Source: Mytilus californianus
Taxonomy: Eukaryota > Mollusca > Bivalvia > Mytilida > Mytilidae
Direction: 5' to 3'
NCBI RefSeq assembly: GCF_021869535.1
Contig: NW_026262668.1
Span: forward strand, 66,308,058 to 66,372,057
DNA: 64,000 bases
Shown: positions 1 to 12,289 of the stretch, one piece after another
How positions within the stretch are numbered: the first letter of the stretch is position 1
Layout of the letters: every line of letters starts with the position of its first letter
Program-made: the position numbers and the translations under genes
The notes under the pieces: generated by a model
What the model saw: the letters and a program-made list of their open reading frames with translations, nothing else
The model's database searches: none
Told to the model about the DNA's origin: nothing

Positions 1-575
1 ATTAAAATATTCTTTTAAAAACAATTTGTACATGCCTGTTCCCAAATGATGGTCTTATTTGTGAATGAAGGATATATTTTTGAATGTGTTAAACAATTTT
101 TTTTTCTGTAAATTTACTGTTTATAAAATGATGAATTACTGGCAATACCAATGCTTACCTTAGCCGTATTTGGCACAACTTTTCGGAAACTTTCAGTATT
201 TAATGTTCCACAATTTCCTATTTGATTTGACATTCCATCTCCATTCAAATATTCTTTTAAACAAAATTTGTACATGCCTGTTGCCAAATGATGGTCTTAT
301 TTGTGAATGAAGGATATATTTTTGAATGTGTTAAACAATTTTTTTTTCTGTAAATTTACTGTTTATAAAATGATGAATTACTGGCAATACCAATGCTTGC
401 CTTAGCCGTATTTGGCACAACTTTTCGGAAACTTTCAGTATTTAATGTTCCACAATTTCCTATTTGATTTGACATTCCATCTGTTTGGATTCGAGCGTCA
501 CTGATTAGTCTTATGTAGACGAAACACGCGTCTTGTGTTACAACTTATAAGCCTGGTATATTTGATATTTTTTTT
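1..575 (+). repeat. Family A dispersed repeat with 242-bp tandem unit
   Basis: Bases 1-240 and 243-482 are near-identical with an exact offset of 242 bp. The window edge cuts the first copy, so the array may be longer. Each unit contains CTTAGCCGTATTTGGCACAA. After the second unit comes the family A tail, with GATTCGAGCGTCACTGATTA followed by TAGACGAAACACGCGTCT and a CCTGGTATATTTGAT end. I recognise this tail as highly repeated in mussel DNA. Confidence 0.8.
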
Positions 576-1112
576 AAATAAAATAAAGTTCATTTACAAA
601 GTTTCATAATATAAATGAACACAAAAATCAGAAGACTAATCAACTAATAAAATCTCCCTGTTTCCTAAAAAAAATCACCGTTAAGAATATTTTCGTTTCT
701 CTCTTTACTAAGTAGTTTACTGCCTGATAATGAGGTTTGCATATTATCAATTCTAGGTAAAATGCCAATAGTTGTGCCCTAATACACACATAATTTTGAA
801 ATCTGCCTCTATTCTTATTTTGTATTGTGAATAATTTTACCCAATGAAAGTATCACCTTAAGCATTGTATTTTAAATGAAGTATGTGTTCTTCGCTGTAC
901 CTTTGTGAATTGGTTTTAGAGAATAACGTATCTATTTATCCTTATAGAAATGATAAATAGACATATTTACATATTTTCTAGCATGATTAAAGTCGAATTA
1001 TCAATGTCATTTGATACATAACATTTCGTGGACGAAAAAAAAATTGTAGAAACTAATGCATAATAATTTTTTTTTTAAATCCACATTATTTATAACGTTT
1101 GCCTTAATATAA
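576..1112. other. No gene seen
   Basis: AT-rich unique-looking sequence with only short chance frames and poly-A/T runs. Confidence 0.6.
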
Positions 1113-1250
1113 AAATGAGGAGGTGTGGTATGATTGCCAATGCGACAGCTATCTTCCCAAGTTCAAATGAAGTGGATGTAAGCAATTATAGACAACCGTA
1201 CAGCCTTCAACAATGAGAAAAAACATACCGTATAGTCGGCTATAAAAAAA
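1113..1250 (-). repeat. Family B dispersed repeat, partial
   Basis: Forward orientation of family B is defined here as ending in AATCATACCACATCTTC. This copy is reversed. It has GGTGTGGTATGATTGCCAAT, then a degenerate GAGACAACT block, then ACCGTACAGCCTTCAACAAT and a CCGTATAGTCGGCTAT block, matching other copies in the window (for example 26530-26695 and 53035-53370). Confidence 0.75.
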
Positions 1251-1330
1251 CTGTTTTGATTCGACCGCTACTGGGATCCTTATATAACGAAACGCGTATG
1301 AAATGATAAGCCTTATATCGGGGATGACTT

Positions 1331-1460
1331 TATACAACCGCTGGACAGATACCACTACTGCTGAATGTTTCGTCCCTTAAGTCTCACTTGCCACGCAGTG
1401 TTGACATGAAATATCCTATATGTGGTCATTTTCTGTAAATTTACTGTTCATAAAATGTTA
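1331..1460 (+). repeat. Family A fragment, head region
   Basis: TACAACCGCTGGACAGATAC, ACCACTACTGCTG and TGTTGACATGAAATAT align with the head of the more complete family A copy at 47182-47546. The CTGTAAATTTACTGTTCATA part also matches the 242-bp unit at 1-482. Confidence 0.7.
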
Positions 1461-2368
1461 AAATCAATTCAAAACACTGTTTAACTCTTAACAGTTTGCC
1501 TGCTTTTTTTCGGGATTTCTCTTAAATTTCATAAATTTTCTTGTTAGAGAAAGGATTGTGGTTGCAATTTTTAACCATATCGGTCATTGATATTTCCACT
1601 GTCTCAGTTAAATATAACATTATCAAAAGTACATATTATCAAGCTTTTTTAATCTTATATTCAAACTGGAATCTAGATTACATCACAACCATGACGACTT
1701 TGATATTCATGTACTTAAGCTTCCTTTTAGATATGAGAATAGCAATTAAGTCGCAAGTAGGATATGACCCACATTTAACGATGTTTTATACAACTTTCTG
1801 TTCTAGGCAATTTATACAATAAAAATATTAATAAATAAATAACTTCTTGATTTTGTTTTTGTTTGCAGATTTTCTGTAACTTTCCTTAACCTTCTAATAT
1901 TTTTATCATTTTTAACGATTCACTTAACATTGACTACATACGCACACAACATGCACTCAGACAGTTCCTAATGGCATTTTGTCAAATATATTATTTTTGA
2001 ATGACGAAAGTTATATTTCCTTTTTTTTGTCATCGTTTTGGCTTGTGCTAAAGTTGTATAAGAAAAGAAAAAAATAATTGAATTATGCAACAGAGGCCCT
2101 CCGTCGACGTTGCCGTTTGAAAGCTGTGTATTATTTAACATTGTTTAAGAGTGTTCTGTGGATAGGAAATATAAAACTTATTATTTCTGCAACTGCAAAA
2201 GGCGTTATTTAATATCTGTTGCAATTCGTTTTTCTTTAAAAGTTGAAAGCCAAAATGATATATTCAATACGTATTTTTATGAAATATGCAGATCAATTGT
2301 GATTAACACTTAAACTCATTAAGCACATACATACGGTTTCCTTCATCCAGGTTTTCTTTTTTCATTCT
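1461..2368. other. No gene seen
   Basis: AT-rich sequence. The 93-codon frame at 1541-1822 has no recognisable domain, is leucine/isoleucine/tyrosine rich as expected from AT-rich DNA, and is not supported as a gene. Confidence 0.55.
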
Positions 2369-2448
2369 GACACGTGACGGCCACGTGGCGTCAAATATAC
2401 CAGACTATTTAAGCAACAGGATGAATTAGCTGCCGGTGTTAACACGTG
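2369..2448 (+). promoter_or_regulatory. Cluster of three CACGTG E-boxes
   Basis: Palindromic CACGTG occurs at 2371-2376, 2382-2387 and 2443-2448, within 78 bp. The first sits in the decamer GACACGTGAC, which is also found at 50499-50508 and, reversed, at 20913-20922 upstream of fer3. Function is inferred from motif density only; no adjacent gene is visible. Confidence 0.35.
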
Positions 2449-3000
2449 AGCCATTATTGATAAAAGACATATCATTTAACAAAGAACGGAACATTCCATT
2501 ATTGGAAACTCCAGCTTAGACGTGAGACAAATCGAATTAGGCCATTTTTATTTCAACTTAAATATGATATACCAATCGCAAAAAGCTCAATGGACAACAG
2601 CATGACAACAATCTAAAACATCCATGCGTCAAACGAGTCATATTGCAGTATTTACTCGGAAAACTTAACTACAAATAAGAGATAATAAAAACGTGTACTA
2701 TCATATTCCATTATAGGCGTAGATGATATATAAATCGGCCTATATTATTTGCATAGGAAATAATTAAAGTGCAAAAAACTTGCAAAAAGTAGAAGCGCAT
2801 TTAGAAGTACTGATGACCCAGAAATTCTATTAATCCATCGTAGGCCTATACGATCTATTTGTTTACTTTCTTTTACAATCGTATAGTTAACGATTATTTA
2901 ATTTTCATGCACTTTATATGATGTTCGATCTACACTGAAATGCCACATCTGGAACAATATCTGCTTACTACACTTCAGTAGGAACATGAGATGCATGGTG
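2449..3000. other. No gene seen
   Basis: Unique-looking AT-rich sequence with no feature I can support. Confidence 0.5.
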
Positions 3001-3290
3001 CTTGTTATGTTTTGTGGTCTATTGTTTCTCTTTTTGGCTAGCTGTGTTGCTGATTGTTCTTTTTCTTTTTCATTAATTGATAAGTTCATTTATTTACTTG
3101 ATCGTCAACGTTTATCTGTTTCTTGTTGTTTTTAGATTCATGCTGATTGTTATATTTTGTGGTCTTTGTTTCTCTTTTTGATTGGCTGTGTTGCTGATTG
3201 TTCTTTTCCATTTTTTATTAATTGATAAATTCATTTATTTACTTGATCATTAATGTTTAGCTATTTCTTTTTGTTTTTCCATAAAATGAA
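3001..3290 (+). repeat. Two-copy direct repeat, period ~145 bp
   Basis: GTTATGTTTTGTGGTC at 3004 recurs as GTTATATTTTGTGGTC near 3149. Both are followed by TTGTTTCTCTTTTTG, CTGTGTTGCTGATTGTTC, TTAATTGATAA, TTCATTTATTTACTTGATC and TTTCTT blocks in the same order. The copies are about 85-90% identical by eye. Confidence 0.8.
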
Positions 3291-3741
3291 TCCGATTTTG
3301 TTGGAGATAGCTTTTCTAAAAGTTGAACTAAACATGTATCATATCCATAAGGAGCTATTTTAGGTCGTTGGCTTTGATTAATTCATGCACATACAAGTGT
3401 ACATACATCGCACACACAAAAAAGAAATGAATTGTCTTTATTTAGTATTTTTTTACTATGTTAAGTCCTGCATCGTAATACAACTTAGGACGGCAATATA
3501 AAGATCATTAGTGAAAGAAAACTACAGAAATAGTGTTAAGCTTTGACGTCAATCGATGCCTTTGTCTAGTTGTAAACGTTTAAATAATTTTATTTAAAAA
3601 AAGAATGAAATTTCGTTTTATGCAGTTCCTATAAAACACTTGAATTATTGTACAATCGATTATTATGTTTTCAAAACCAGAATCTAATGTAATTTTCACT
3701 CAGTCATTTTGCACTTTTTTAGATGTCAGAATAGAATTACA

Positions 3742-4165
3742 ATGACAGTAGTTATGAATCGTATCCATTCCATGATACAGTTTACTAATCCATCATTCGT
3801 CACGCATCAGAGAGCAACCACCGTCGAAGAAGAATTTGAAGCGACTGTCATCAAAACTGACGAAAAGTAAAACGACAAGATATCATCCAGTACGAAAAGA
3901 AACGCATTCATTACATTTTTGGAGATTTGTTTTCTCTTCCTTTTCGTGTTACTCCTATCGAATGTCTCACAACAAAGCTCTCTAATCCAATTTCTCCAAT
4001 GATATGTTACAAACACAATACTGCAGTTATGCAGGTTTTATTTTTCTCTCCCTCAAAGTCATTTTACCAACTTTAAGATGGCAAAATAGTAACTGAAACT
4101 ACTGTAGTAATGAATCATATTCATTTCACGAAACAGTGCATCATTTCATTATTCACCATGCACCT
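3742..4165 (+). repeat. Pair of diverged ~65-bp direct repeats
   Basis: Bases 3742-3808 (ACAGTAGTTATGAATCGTAT and onward through CCATCATTCGTCACGCATC) resemble 4100-4165 (ACTGTAGTAATGAATCATAT through TTCATTATTCACCATGCACC), offset about 358 bp. The 290 bp between them holds no supported gene. Confidence 0.55.
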
Positions 4166-4187
4166 TAAATGAGAATGAGACTCATCA

Positions 4188-4770
4188 CCGAATTTGAACT
4201 TTCCACGAGCAATACGATAGGTGCCACTAGTGATCTGCCTACCCTTCTGGGGCACTTCAAATCACCCCAGGGTTTGTTTTTAAGGGGGGTCGTGTTGCGC
4301 AGTCTTAAGTTTTCAGGGTTTGTTTTTAAGGGGGATCGTGTTGCGCAGTCTTAAGTTTACTGGGTTTGTTTTTAAGGGGGGTCGTGTTGCGCAGTCTTAA
4401 GTTTTCAGGGTTTGTTTTAAAGTGAGATCGTGTGGCGCAGTCTTAAGTTTTCAGGTTTTTTTTTAAGGAGGATCGTGTTGCGCAGTCTTAAGTTTTCAGG
4501 GTTTGTTTTAAGGGGGATCGTGTTGCGCAGTCTTAAGTTTTCAGGGTTTGTTTTTAAGGGAGATCGTGTTGGGCAGTCTTAAAGTTTCCAGGGTTTGTTT
4601 TTAAGGGGGATCGTGTTGCGCAGTCTTAAGTTTTCTATGTAGTATTTTGTTGATTTGTTTTGACTTTTAGTCGTCTTTCTTTTTTTTTTCTTTTTTTGCT
4701 ATGGCGTTGTCAATTTATCTCGACTGGCAAGTTTTGAATGTCTCCTTGGTATCTTCTGTTTCTTTTTTAA
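4188..4770 (+). mobile_element. 3' tail of an RT-bearing retroelement, expanded internally
   Basis: The flanks match the tail of the retroelement copy at 35860-36145. On the left is AGCAATACGATAGGTGCCAC with CTTCTGGGGCACTTCAAATC. On the right is GCTATGGCGTTGTCAATTTA with TGTCTCCTTGGTATCTTCTG. Where the other copy has one GGGTTCGTGTTGCTTAGTCTTT-like block, this copy has a tandem array at 4268-4636. No coding part of the element is present. Confidence 0.7.
4268..4636 (+). repeat. 46-bp minisatellite, eight units
   Basis: The unit is approximately CAGGGTTTGTTTTTAAGGGG, then GATCGTGTTGCGCAGTC, then TTAAGTTTT. The GTGTTGCGC landmark falls at 4292, 4338, 4384, 4430, 4475, 4520, 4566 and 4613, so the spacing is 45-47 bp. 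Units differ by a few substitutions. Confidence 0.92.
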
Positions 4771-4870
4771 CTATCAAATCTAGAGATTCGTTAGACGAAA
4801 ATTCGCTCTTTATCCCGATTTCAGTAATAATAAATCATATATTAATAAACAGCTGTGCCATGAGCGCATG

Positions 4871-5840
4871 ATACGCCCGTCGTCTTGTGTGTGAATTTTT
4901 ATGCAATAATCATAAATAGTTTTTGACATACGGCGCGACATGCGAAAACCCCCCCCCCCCCCCCCTTTTTTTTTACAAAAAACTCAATATCTCTAAAATA
5001 AAATTTTGAATCAAAACCAAAAAGAATACAGATCTTAAGATTAATATAACTAAGAAGTGTGTAAAATTTTAAGCAATAGTCATAAATAGTTTTTGAGATA
5101 CGGCGCGGCATGTGAAAATCCCCCTTTTTTTTTACAAAAAACTCAATATCTCTAAAATAAAATTTTGAATCAAAATCAAAAAGTATACAGATCTTTAGAT
5201 TAATATAACTAAGAAGTGTAAAATTTTAAGCAATAATCATATATCGTTTTTGAGATACGGCGCGAAATGTGAAAAACCCCTCCCCATTTTTTAACAAAAT
5301 ACTCAATAACTCAAAGATGAAATTTTGAATCATCACCAAAAAGTATACAGATCTTAAGATTAATATAACTAAGAAGTGTGTAAAATTTCAAGCAATAATC
5401 ATAAATCGTTTTTGAGTTACGGCGCGACATGTGAAAAACCCCTCCACCTTTTTTACAAAATACTCAATAACTCAAAAACAAAATTTTGAATCACCACCAA
5501 AAAGTATACAGATCTTAAGATAAACATAACTAAGAAGATTGTAAAGTTTTAAGCAATAATCATAATTTGTTTTTGAGATACGGCGCGACATGTGAATAAA
5601 ACCACACACCTGTTTTAGTTACTAAGTCCCGTAACTCAAAGAGTTTTAATCTTATTTTCACCAAAAAGTATACAGATCGTTTGACCATCATAAGAAACAA
5701 CTATATTAAGTTTCATGAAATTTGGATAAGTCGTTCTCAAGTTACAGTGCAACATGTTTACGCCGGACAGACAGACGGACAGACGGACAGACGACTTTTG
5801 TATACCATAATACGTCCCGTCAAAATTTTGACGGGCGTAT
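4871..5840 (+). mobile_element. Non-coding element with inverted ends and ~160-bp internal tandem repeats
   Basis: ATACGCCCGTC at 4871-4881 is the reverse complement of GACGGGCGTAT at 5830-5840. Inside are about five diverged units of 157-170 bp, with AGCAATAATCATAA landmarks at about 4903, 5072, 5229, 5390 and 5552. Each carries GAGATACGGCGCGACATG, ACTCAATA, AAAATTTTGAATCA and AAAAGTATACAGATCTTAAG. The last part has a run of GACAGACGGACAGACG and ends in a near-perfect palindrome (5810-5840) that contains the right terminus. No transposase is encoded, so it would be non-autonomous. Short reading frames here are chance. Confidence 0.75.
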
Positions 5841-6522
5841 AAAAGTGATGTCATGCAATTATGTTACTATTCAGACATTAAAATTTCAAAATTGCAATGC
5901 ATTAAAAATATTTTGCGTTTTGAATGCCTCAATGTTGTTGCGATAAAATAAGGTTATCTCTAATTCCTTCCAATAAGTGTAACATGAATACGCACTGAAA
6001 ATTTTGTCTTGTTTCAGAACAAAATGGCCATCACTTGTTTAATGGAGAGATTGAAAAAGTTTGTAACAAACAAATCCGATTCTCACAAAATGTTCTAAGA
6101 AGCATGACACCATTAAGTTGCTTTGATTTTTTGTTAATAATTTACATTTAATTTATTCATAATGGACTGACGTATTCTTTTAAACGGTAAATCGGCATAC
6201 CAACGGAGCTTCATATCTTCGTAGTTTCGTGCAAAGCTATGCTGCTGGGGTTGTATATAAATAAATGTATTATTTGACCAAAGTTCGGTAGTTTTTGATC
6301 CATTGTATAATTATTGTGTTGCCTGACAGTGTTCGGGTGTAGCGACACATAGGGATCACTTCTGTCATATTGTGACGTCGTCCGCGCCACACTTTGTTTA
6401 TCCGCGACTCCTTGAAAACCGATTGCAAAGATTTTTCTACAGGACACGAAGTTGTGCACATGCTATCATTTTTTTTATTTTAAATTTGCATGATTTTGGG
6501 GTTTCCATTACAAAAACATGGT
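5841..6522. other. No gene seen
   Basis: No supported feature. The minus-strand frames of 82 and 63 codons around 6211-6461 overlap each other in different frames and show no domain. Confidence 0.5.
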
Positions 6523-6725
6523 CAGACCGTTAGTTTTATTGTCTGAATTGTTTAACATTTACCATTTCTAGGTCTTATTTTATACCTTGCAATGCGGTAT
6601 GGGTTTTGCTTATATATTGTTGAAGGTCGTACGTTGATCTTTAGTTGCTTACTTCGACCTCAGTTGGTCTCTAGTGGAGAGTTGTCCCATTGGCAATCAT
6701 GCCACCTCTCTTATTCTTATGTTGT
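6523..6725 (+). repeat. Family B dispersed repeat, 3' half
   Basis: Contains CAGACCGTTAGTTTTATTGT, GCGGTATGGGTTTTGCTTAT, ATTGTTGAAGGTCGTACG and GAGAGTTGTCCCATTGGCAA, with AATCATGCCACCTCT at the end. These are the ordered blocks of the family. Confidence 0.8.
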
Positions 6726-8410
6726 TTTTTTTTTAATATTGATGGAAGCCATGTTTGGTTGAGGTTCAGTCTTAAATCATAATTCCTACGAATATCATAA
6801 ATGTATCATTTAACCGAAGTTTTGAAGTAGTGGTTCTTTTACATGAGTTTTACACAAAAAATATAAGTTCTCTACTCTTCAAATTTACTGTTTTATGAAC
6901 GATGAAAGTCATCTTTAGTTCCTCAATTTATGTTTGTTACCTTGGTGCGTCTTTTCTTCATCGTTATCCGAGATTTGAACATCGTTAAACTACTGTAAGA
7001 GACGGCTTTTGGGTTATCAACGACAATTAGCGTTTGAGATCTACAACGACCTACTAACACCATGCGAAGAGTAGATTCTCTCACGTTTTTTTTTTTTTTT
7101 AAATATGGTGTACTGAATAGTCGTATTTTCTGATAATATATTTTCGTTAAAAGCAAACTGATCTCTACTTTTTTCAAAGATATTTACTTCGAAGAATCTT
7201 TGAGAAATAGATGTAAGACGTTATTAATCCATTTCTTCCGCCAAAACAAAACCCCCCGTAGCATCATTTGTTATTAGGTTCATTGGAGCCGATGCTTATA
7301 CTGAAATGTCTTATTCCAACAAACTCTCAATGTTTCCTGTGGCAGTTTAAATTCGTTTATCTTTTGTTTCCAATACCACCCTGTCTCATTTCATGTTCAT
7401 TTTATGTTATCAAATTTCATAGTATCGATATAGCAACTGCTTAGCTTCGGCTCGAAACATCAACTACAAATCAATCAATTAAATTTTTTGAGAGTAACAT
7501 CCGTAACCACGTCGACATGATTATATTAATTTATCTAGAACAATACAAACTTAACAGTAGTAAAGCCAGTGCACATTAAATTATCTTTTAGCTACTTATA
7601 AATCAATCGAAATTTAAATCATATTTAAATTTTATACTTTTATTTACTTAGTTTGCAAATCAAACGACGGTAGAATTTAAAACTAAACAATTTGAGTAAA
7701 TACTCCAAAAATGAATTATGTTTGCTTAAGTACAAAAGACTGACACTACTGAAGTTATTTACAACATTTTTGTCAAAAGCCAACGTATTCCTCGCCAAAA
7801 CTGGAGAGCACCAAAAAAAGTCAACTAATTTTGAGAAACAAAGGATAAAAGTGCAGTTGTATGCCACTACTTCGTTTTATATTAAATTCTTTTGTGAGGC
7901 TCGGTGATAAATCTTGCATCATTAGTAAACCAACATTTAATAAACGAGGTTAACTGCACCTTTTGAAATGTGCTCCTTATAATAGAACATTGCAGTGTGC
8001 AAGGTAATGGTGCACTCTCTAATTATCTTTAGAAATTAATAAAAAGGCGAGTTATAAAGCCAATCAATTTTCATCATAATGCTGACTGGTATTACGAATC
8101 CGAAGAAGCTTCATTTCACATTATTCTAGCTATAGGTAAACAAATTAGATGAAAATAATTGTTTTGTTTCTTTTTCAATTGTATTCCCATGACGGTCAGA
8201 GGCTATTTGTCAGCTTTTTTTTTCTTTCTTATTGTACTTTAATTTGTTTCCATCTTAGTAACCATTTAACTTTAGTGCCAGCATGTCCTTATTTATAGAA
8301 AATGAAGATAGGGTCTAGTATCATGAACCCTACAAAAATCCAATTAAAATCATAAAATCAACAATCCCAATAATTATTAAATCGTTTGCCATGTTTATTC
8401 CACCATTTTC
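6726..8410. other. No gene seen
   Basis: AT-rich single-copy-looking DNA. Overlapping frames on opposite strands near 7640-7907 (75 and 71 codons) are mirror shadows without recognisable domains. Confidence 0.5.
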
Positions 8411-8560
8411 TACATAAGAAAATGCCTGTACCAAGTCAGGAATATGACAGTTGTTTTCCATTCGTTTGAGCTTTTGATTTTGGCATTTGATAAGGGACTT
8501 TCGGTTTTGAACTTTACTTGGAGTTGGGTTTTTTTCGTTATTTTACTTTTTGCCACTTTT
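8411..8560 (+). repeat. Dispersed repeat fragment (family E)
   Basis: AATGCCTGTACCAAGTCAGG, ATATGACAGTTGTTTTCCAT and GATAAGGGACTTTCGGTTTT form a block I associate with a mussel repeat. A reversed fragment with CCTGACTTGGTACAGGCGTT lies at 12290-12500. Confidence 0.5.
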
Positions 8561-11500
8561 ATTAACAATTTTCTATTATTGATGGAAAAAAACAATTATT
8601 AAAAAAAAATAAGGATCAAGCAGTACCATATTTCGAAACTTCCGCGGTGCCCAAGCTGAATTTTCTTAACAGAACTTCACTGGAATATACTCTTTTTTCA
8701 CACACGTTAGCGGGTATAAAAACTTTCAAGATCATATTCCACTGAAATAATGTTCTTTCAGAATAAAATGACGCGTCATACAAAAAATCTAACATATGCA
8801 ATATAAAAATCTTTATGCTTATTCTATTCGTCTAGTTGCCATTTCCTTTTGGGTCTGAATAATTTCTAAAGCTTAGTGAAGGATCTTTTTTTAAATTTTT
8901 ACCATCGGGTAACTACTGTTTCTTCTAATAAAGTAAACAAAAAACAACGTTTGAATTAATAATTCCTTTACAAAATGGTATTAAAAGTAGGTGAATTCGT
9001 TCATTAATTTCTCTTTCTTAATAATAATACTTATTGGATTAATATAGACTAATAACTACGAGAAGGGCACCAAATAGCAAATGCTGGCTGCAATTAGCCT
9101 CTCTAGTTGCATCTTCTAATCCTTGAACTGTGTTTCTGGTGGTGATACTTGTTGTACAGCCTGGTATCTTTGATGAGTTGTTCCTCGATATGACTTAGCC
9201 ATAAGGGCTGATTCGTGCATATCCAATCTGATGTGTCAAGTCTATCCAACTGTTTTTTTACAGTTTCTAGTTACATAAATGTTCCTAGATAAGAGGGGGT
9301 TGAGCGCTAACAGACCCGTTTAACCTTGCTACAATCTGTATGTGTCTTTTCCAAGCTAGGATCCAGAAGTCCAGTGGTTTTCGTTGGTAAAAAAACCACA
9401 TGTCCTTTTTATATAACGGAAGATATTTACTCCATCGACACATGTCATGTCATGTCATTTTCCCTCCCATGTTTTTACCTGGACTACAATTATTCTGACC
9501 TCACAAACTATTATTTCACAAGTCTGAACTAGGGAAAAATAGCATTGTCTTCCACGATAATGAGATGAACTGTTCGTGCAGAACAGAAACACTCTTTCGT
9601 TTCGATATTAAAAAAATCATTCTGTCCTAGCTGTAGACTAATTAGAGGCAAATTTAAATATAACTAATCAAGAAAACCTTTAAACATAAACAAAAAACAT
9701 TCGTCTTTTTAGTGTTGCTGTATTTCTAATACACAAAAATGAACGTAACTGAAAGATGATGTTTTCTCTATAAGCAGGTCAGATGTCTTCTAATTGTTTT
9801 CATTCAATTAGAGGCTTAGAGTGGCCTGTATCACTCATCTGGAGATCTTTTTGTAAACAATCACATGAGATATTCCGGATTCACTGGTTGAGCAACATGT
9901 GCACCCAAGACAATAGTCAAAAGGGTCTACATTGGGTTATTGATCTCATACTGCAAATGATCCGGTGCTGCACGGTGTTTAACTTTGTGTAATATTTGGG
10001 GTCAGAACGGGAAAGGTTGGTTTGTTGGTGTTTTTTTTTTGGGTGTTATTTTTTTTATGGGGGTGTCAATTATCGAGGCAACAATCTTCAAAAAACTTGT
10101 TCATTTAAGCAAAATGAATAGTTCAATCTGAAATGACGGTAATATGTTGACTGTAGGAGTCAGTTTACACAGTTCTGAAAGAGAACCATATTAATAAGAA
10201 CTCCTGCACATATACAGATGTACTAAATGAACAGTATTTCTCCAAATAATTATAAAAAATAGTGTAATGCAATTTTGATTTTGATTATGGTTTACATGAG
10301 TGCTAATCGTCTGCATAACCGTTTGTAATTTTAAATAAAGGTCCGTTTCGGATTATTAAGATCACATTTGCTTCGATTTTTTTTAGGTGAATAAGGTCTT
10401 TGAAAAAGGTTAACAGACGACGGACACCAAAGTGATAAAAATCAATTTGAATAAAAATTAATTGGCTTTGGAAGTGTAACTAATTACTCCTTCGCCTTTT
10501 TGTTCAAATGACATTGTTTTCGTATTTTACTGTAATGCACTATCTTTTCAAACGCATAAAACATTTAAAGCATGGCTGGTACGTAGATACCGAGAAAAGA
10601 AATGAAATTGGTTCATGAAAATATTGTACTGTTCTTTTCACCTATCTATGTTAATGAATATCCTCCAATGCAGAATTGTCATTTTATATAATCTCTATAC
10701 GCACTGCTGCCAGTGTCGGAATAACCCACAAGCTCTTAACTTGTTTTATTTTGAGGATTCAAATGAATTTTGCGAATTTAGCAGAATAAATTTTTTTTAT
10801 TTACCTCTCTTAAGTAATCATATTGAATAGGCGAACAAACATAAAAGGAGGAATACCCAGAAAACAATCAAAGACCAGACGGCAAACAAAGAAAACAGAC
10901 AATATCGTTACCAAAAGATAAAAGAGCTTAGTATAAGTCGAGATTTGTTTGTATCATTTGAGTGTTTATTCTTCTTTCTTTCTTTATAATGTATAATGTA
11001 ACTAAATTGAATCTCTTAATATTTTCCGCCTTTCAAAATTTGACAATTAGGATATGTTTTCTTCTGTCTATTGATAACTGTGACTGTTGAATTCGCGCTT
11101 TAAGAAGTCGATGTTTTACTGTCGAATTGGAGTTGAGGAATGACTATAGGTTAACCCTAGTCATCACTTTGGCCTTATAAAAATGATAGATTATAAATCA
11201 TATCAAAAATGATAATAACTGGATTTGTTTTTAAAATACTAAATGCATTTTTAACAGTTTAGTCGGTAAAAATGCGATTGTGTTACTTTATCTTCTTTAG
11301 TTTAGTTAACCATTAAAAGAGAATATTTTTCCAGCAATGTGTGAACAATACTTTTCCTGGTGAATACTTGAGTCCATGTAACAATTATGGTAGGATGACA
11401 ATTACTGGATAGAGGTATAAAGTATATTGTATGTACATTGCATTGTTGTAAAATCTTTTTGTACATTAAGCTATAATACTTTACACGATGTCATTCTCCG

Positions 11501-12289
11501 ACGGTCTACCATAAAAAAAAATCATTGTAGGTTAGAAATGATTAAGTAAAACGTCAAATAAGTACATTAGCATACTCTTTTCAAGACAGCAGTAATACTG
11601 ACAGATTAAACATTATATCCTTTTGTTTTCTTTCATAACCTAGTTGTCAATGATGTTGTCTACGCCATTTGCAAATCCAGCTTTATTAAATTTGTTAGCT
11701 TAAAAAGTATTTAATAACTTTCTGGTATTAAAAATCGAGGGGACAGTGATTTTTTTGTTTTACATATTCATATTAAGATTTCAAGATTTTTTTCAAGATT
11801 TATTAGGAAAACACTCAGACACATTTACAATGTGTTACAAGAGGTCAAGAGGTATTAGAAAGTGTAGATATCATCGAGGGATTAAACACATTTTAACTAC
11901 ATTTCCCTCAAATATGAGAGATCTCTTTTTCTTGATAAAACGACTAAGTGTGACATGTGTATGAAAGTCACACATCAGAAGAAGATATTATCGATGTCTA
12001 AAAGGATTTTTTTTTATTTTTATCGAAAATCTACACGTTCTAGTTAACAGTCACATCATAGATAAGATAGTTTAAAGTTAAGCATAGACAAATCGAGTTA
12101 ATTATGCCAATGGAAAAACGGAAAAAAAAATATTTATGACATGAACAGCTGTAAATTAGTTCAAGTACATATTAGAGCATAACTGTTTTGTATAAAAAAA
12201 GTATTAACAAAAATACCGAACTCCAAGGTTAATTCAAAAAGGGGTTAAGTCCATTCAACCTAATAAAATTAAACGCTCGGCTATATCAA
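8561..12289. other. 3.7 kb with no supported gene
   Basis: AT-rich sequence. Frames of 60-72 codons (for example 9326-9532, 9783-9992, 10615-10830, 11746-11964) have no recognisable domain and no common coding character. A block TGGTATCTTTGATGAGTTG near 9169 resembles the end of family A but stands alone. Confidence 0.5.

Noticed and set aside
4899-5111. 70-codon frame containing a glycine run
   Set aside because: It lies inside the tandem repeats of the inverted-terminus element; the glycine run is a poly-C tract.
5722-5946. Frame with RRTDRRTDGQT peptide
   Set aside because: It is the GACAGACGGACAGACG stretch of the inverted-terminus element, not a gene.
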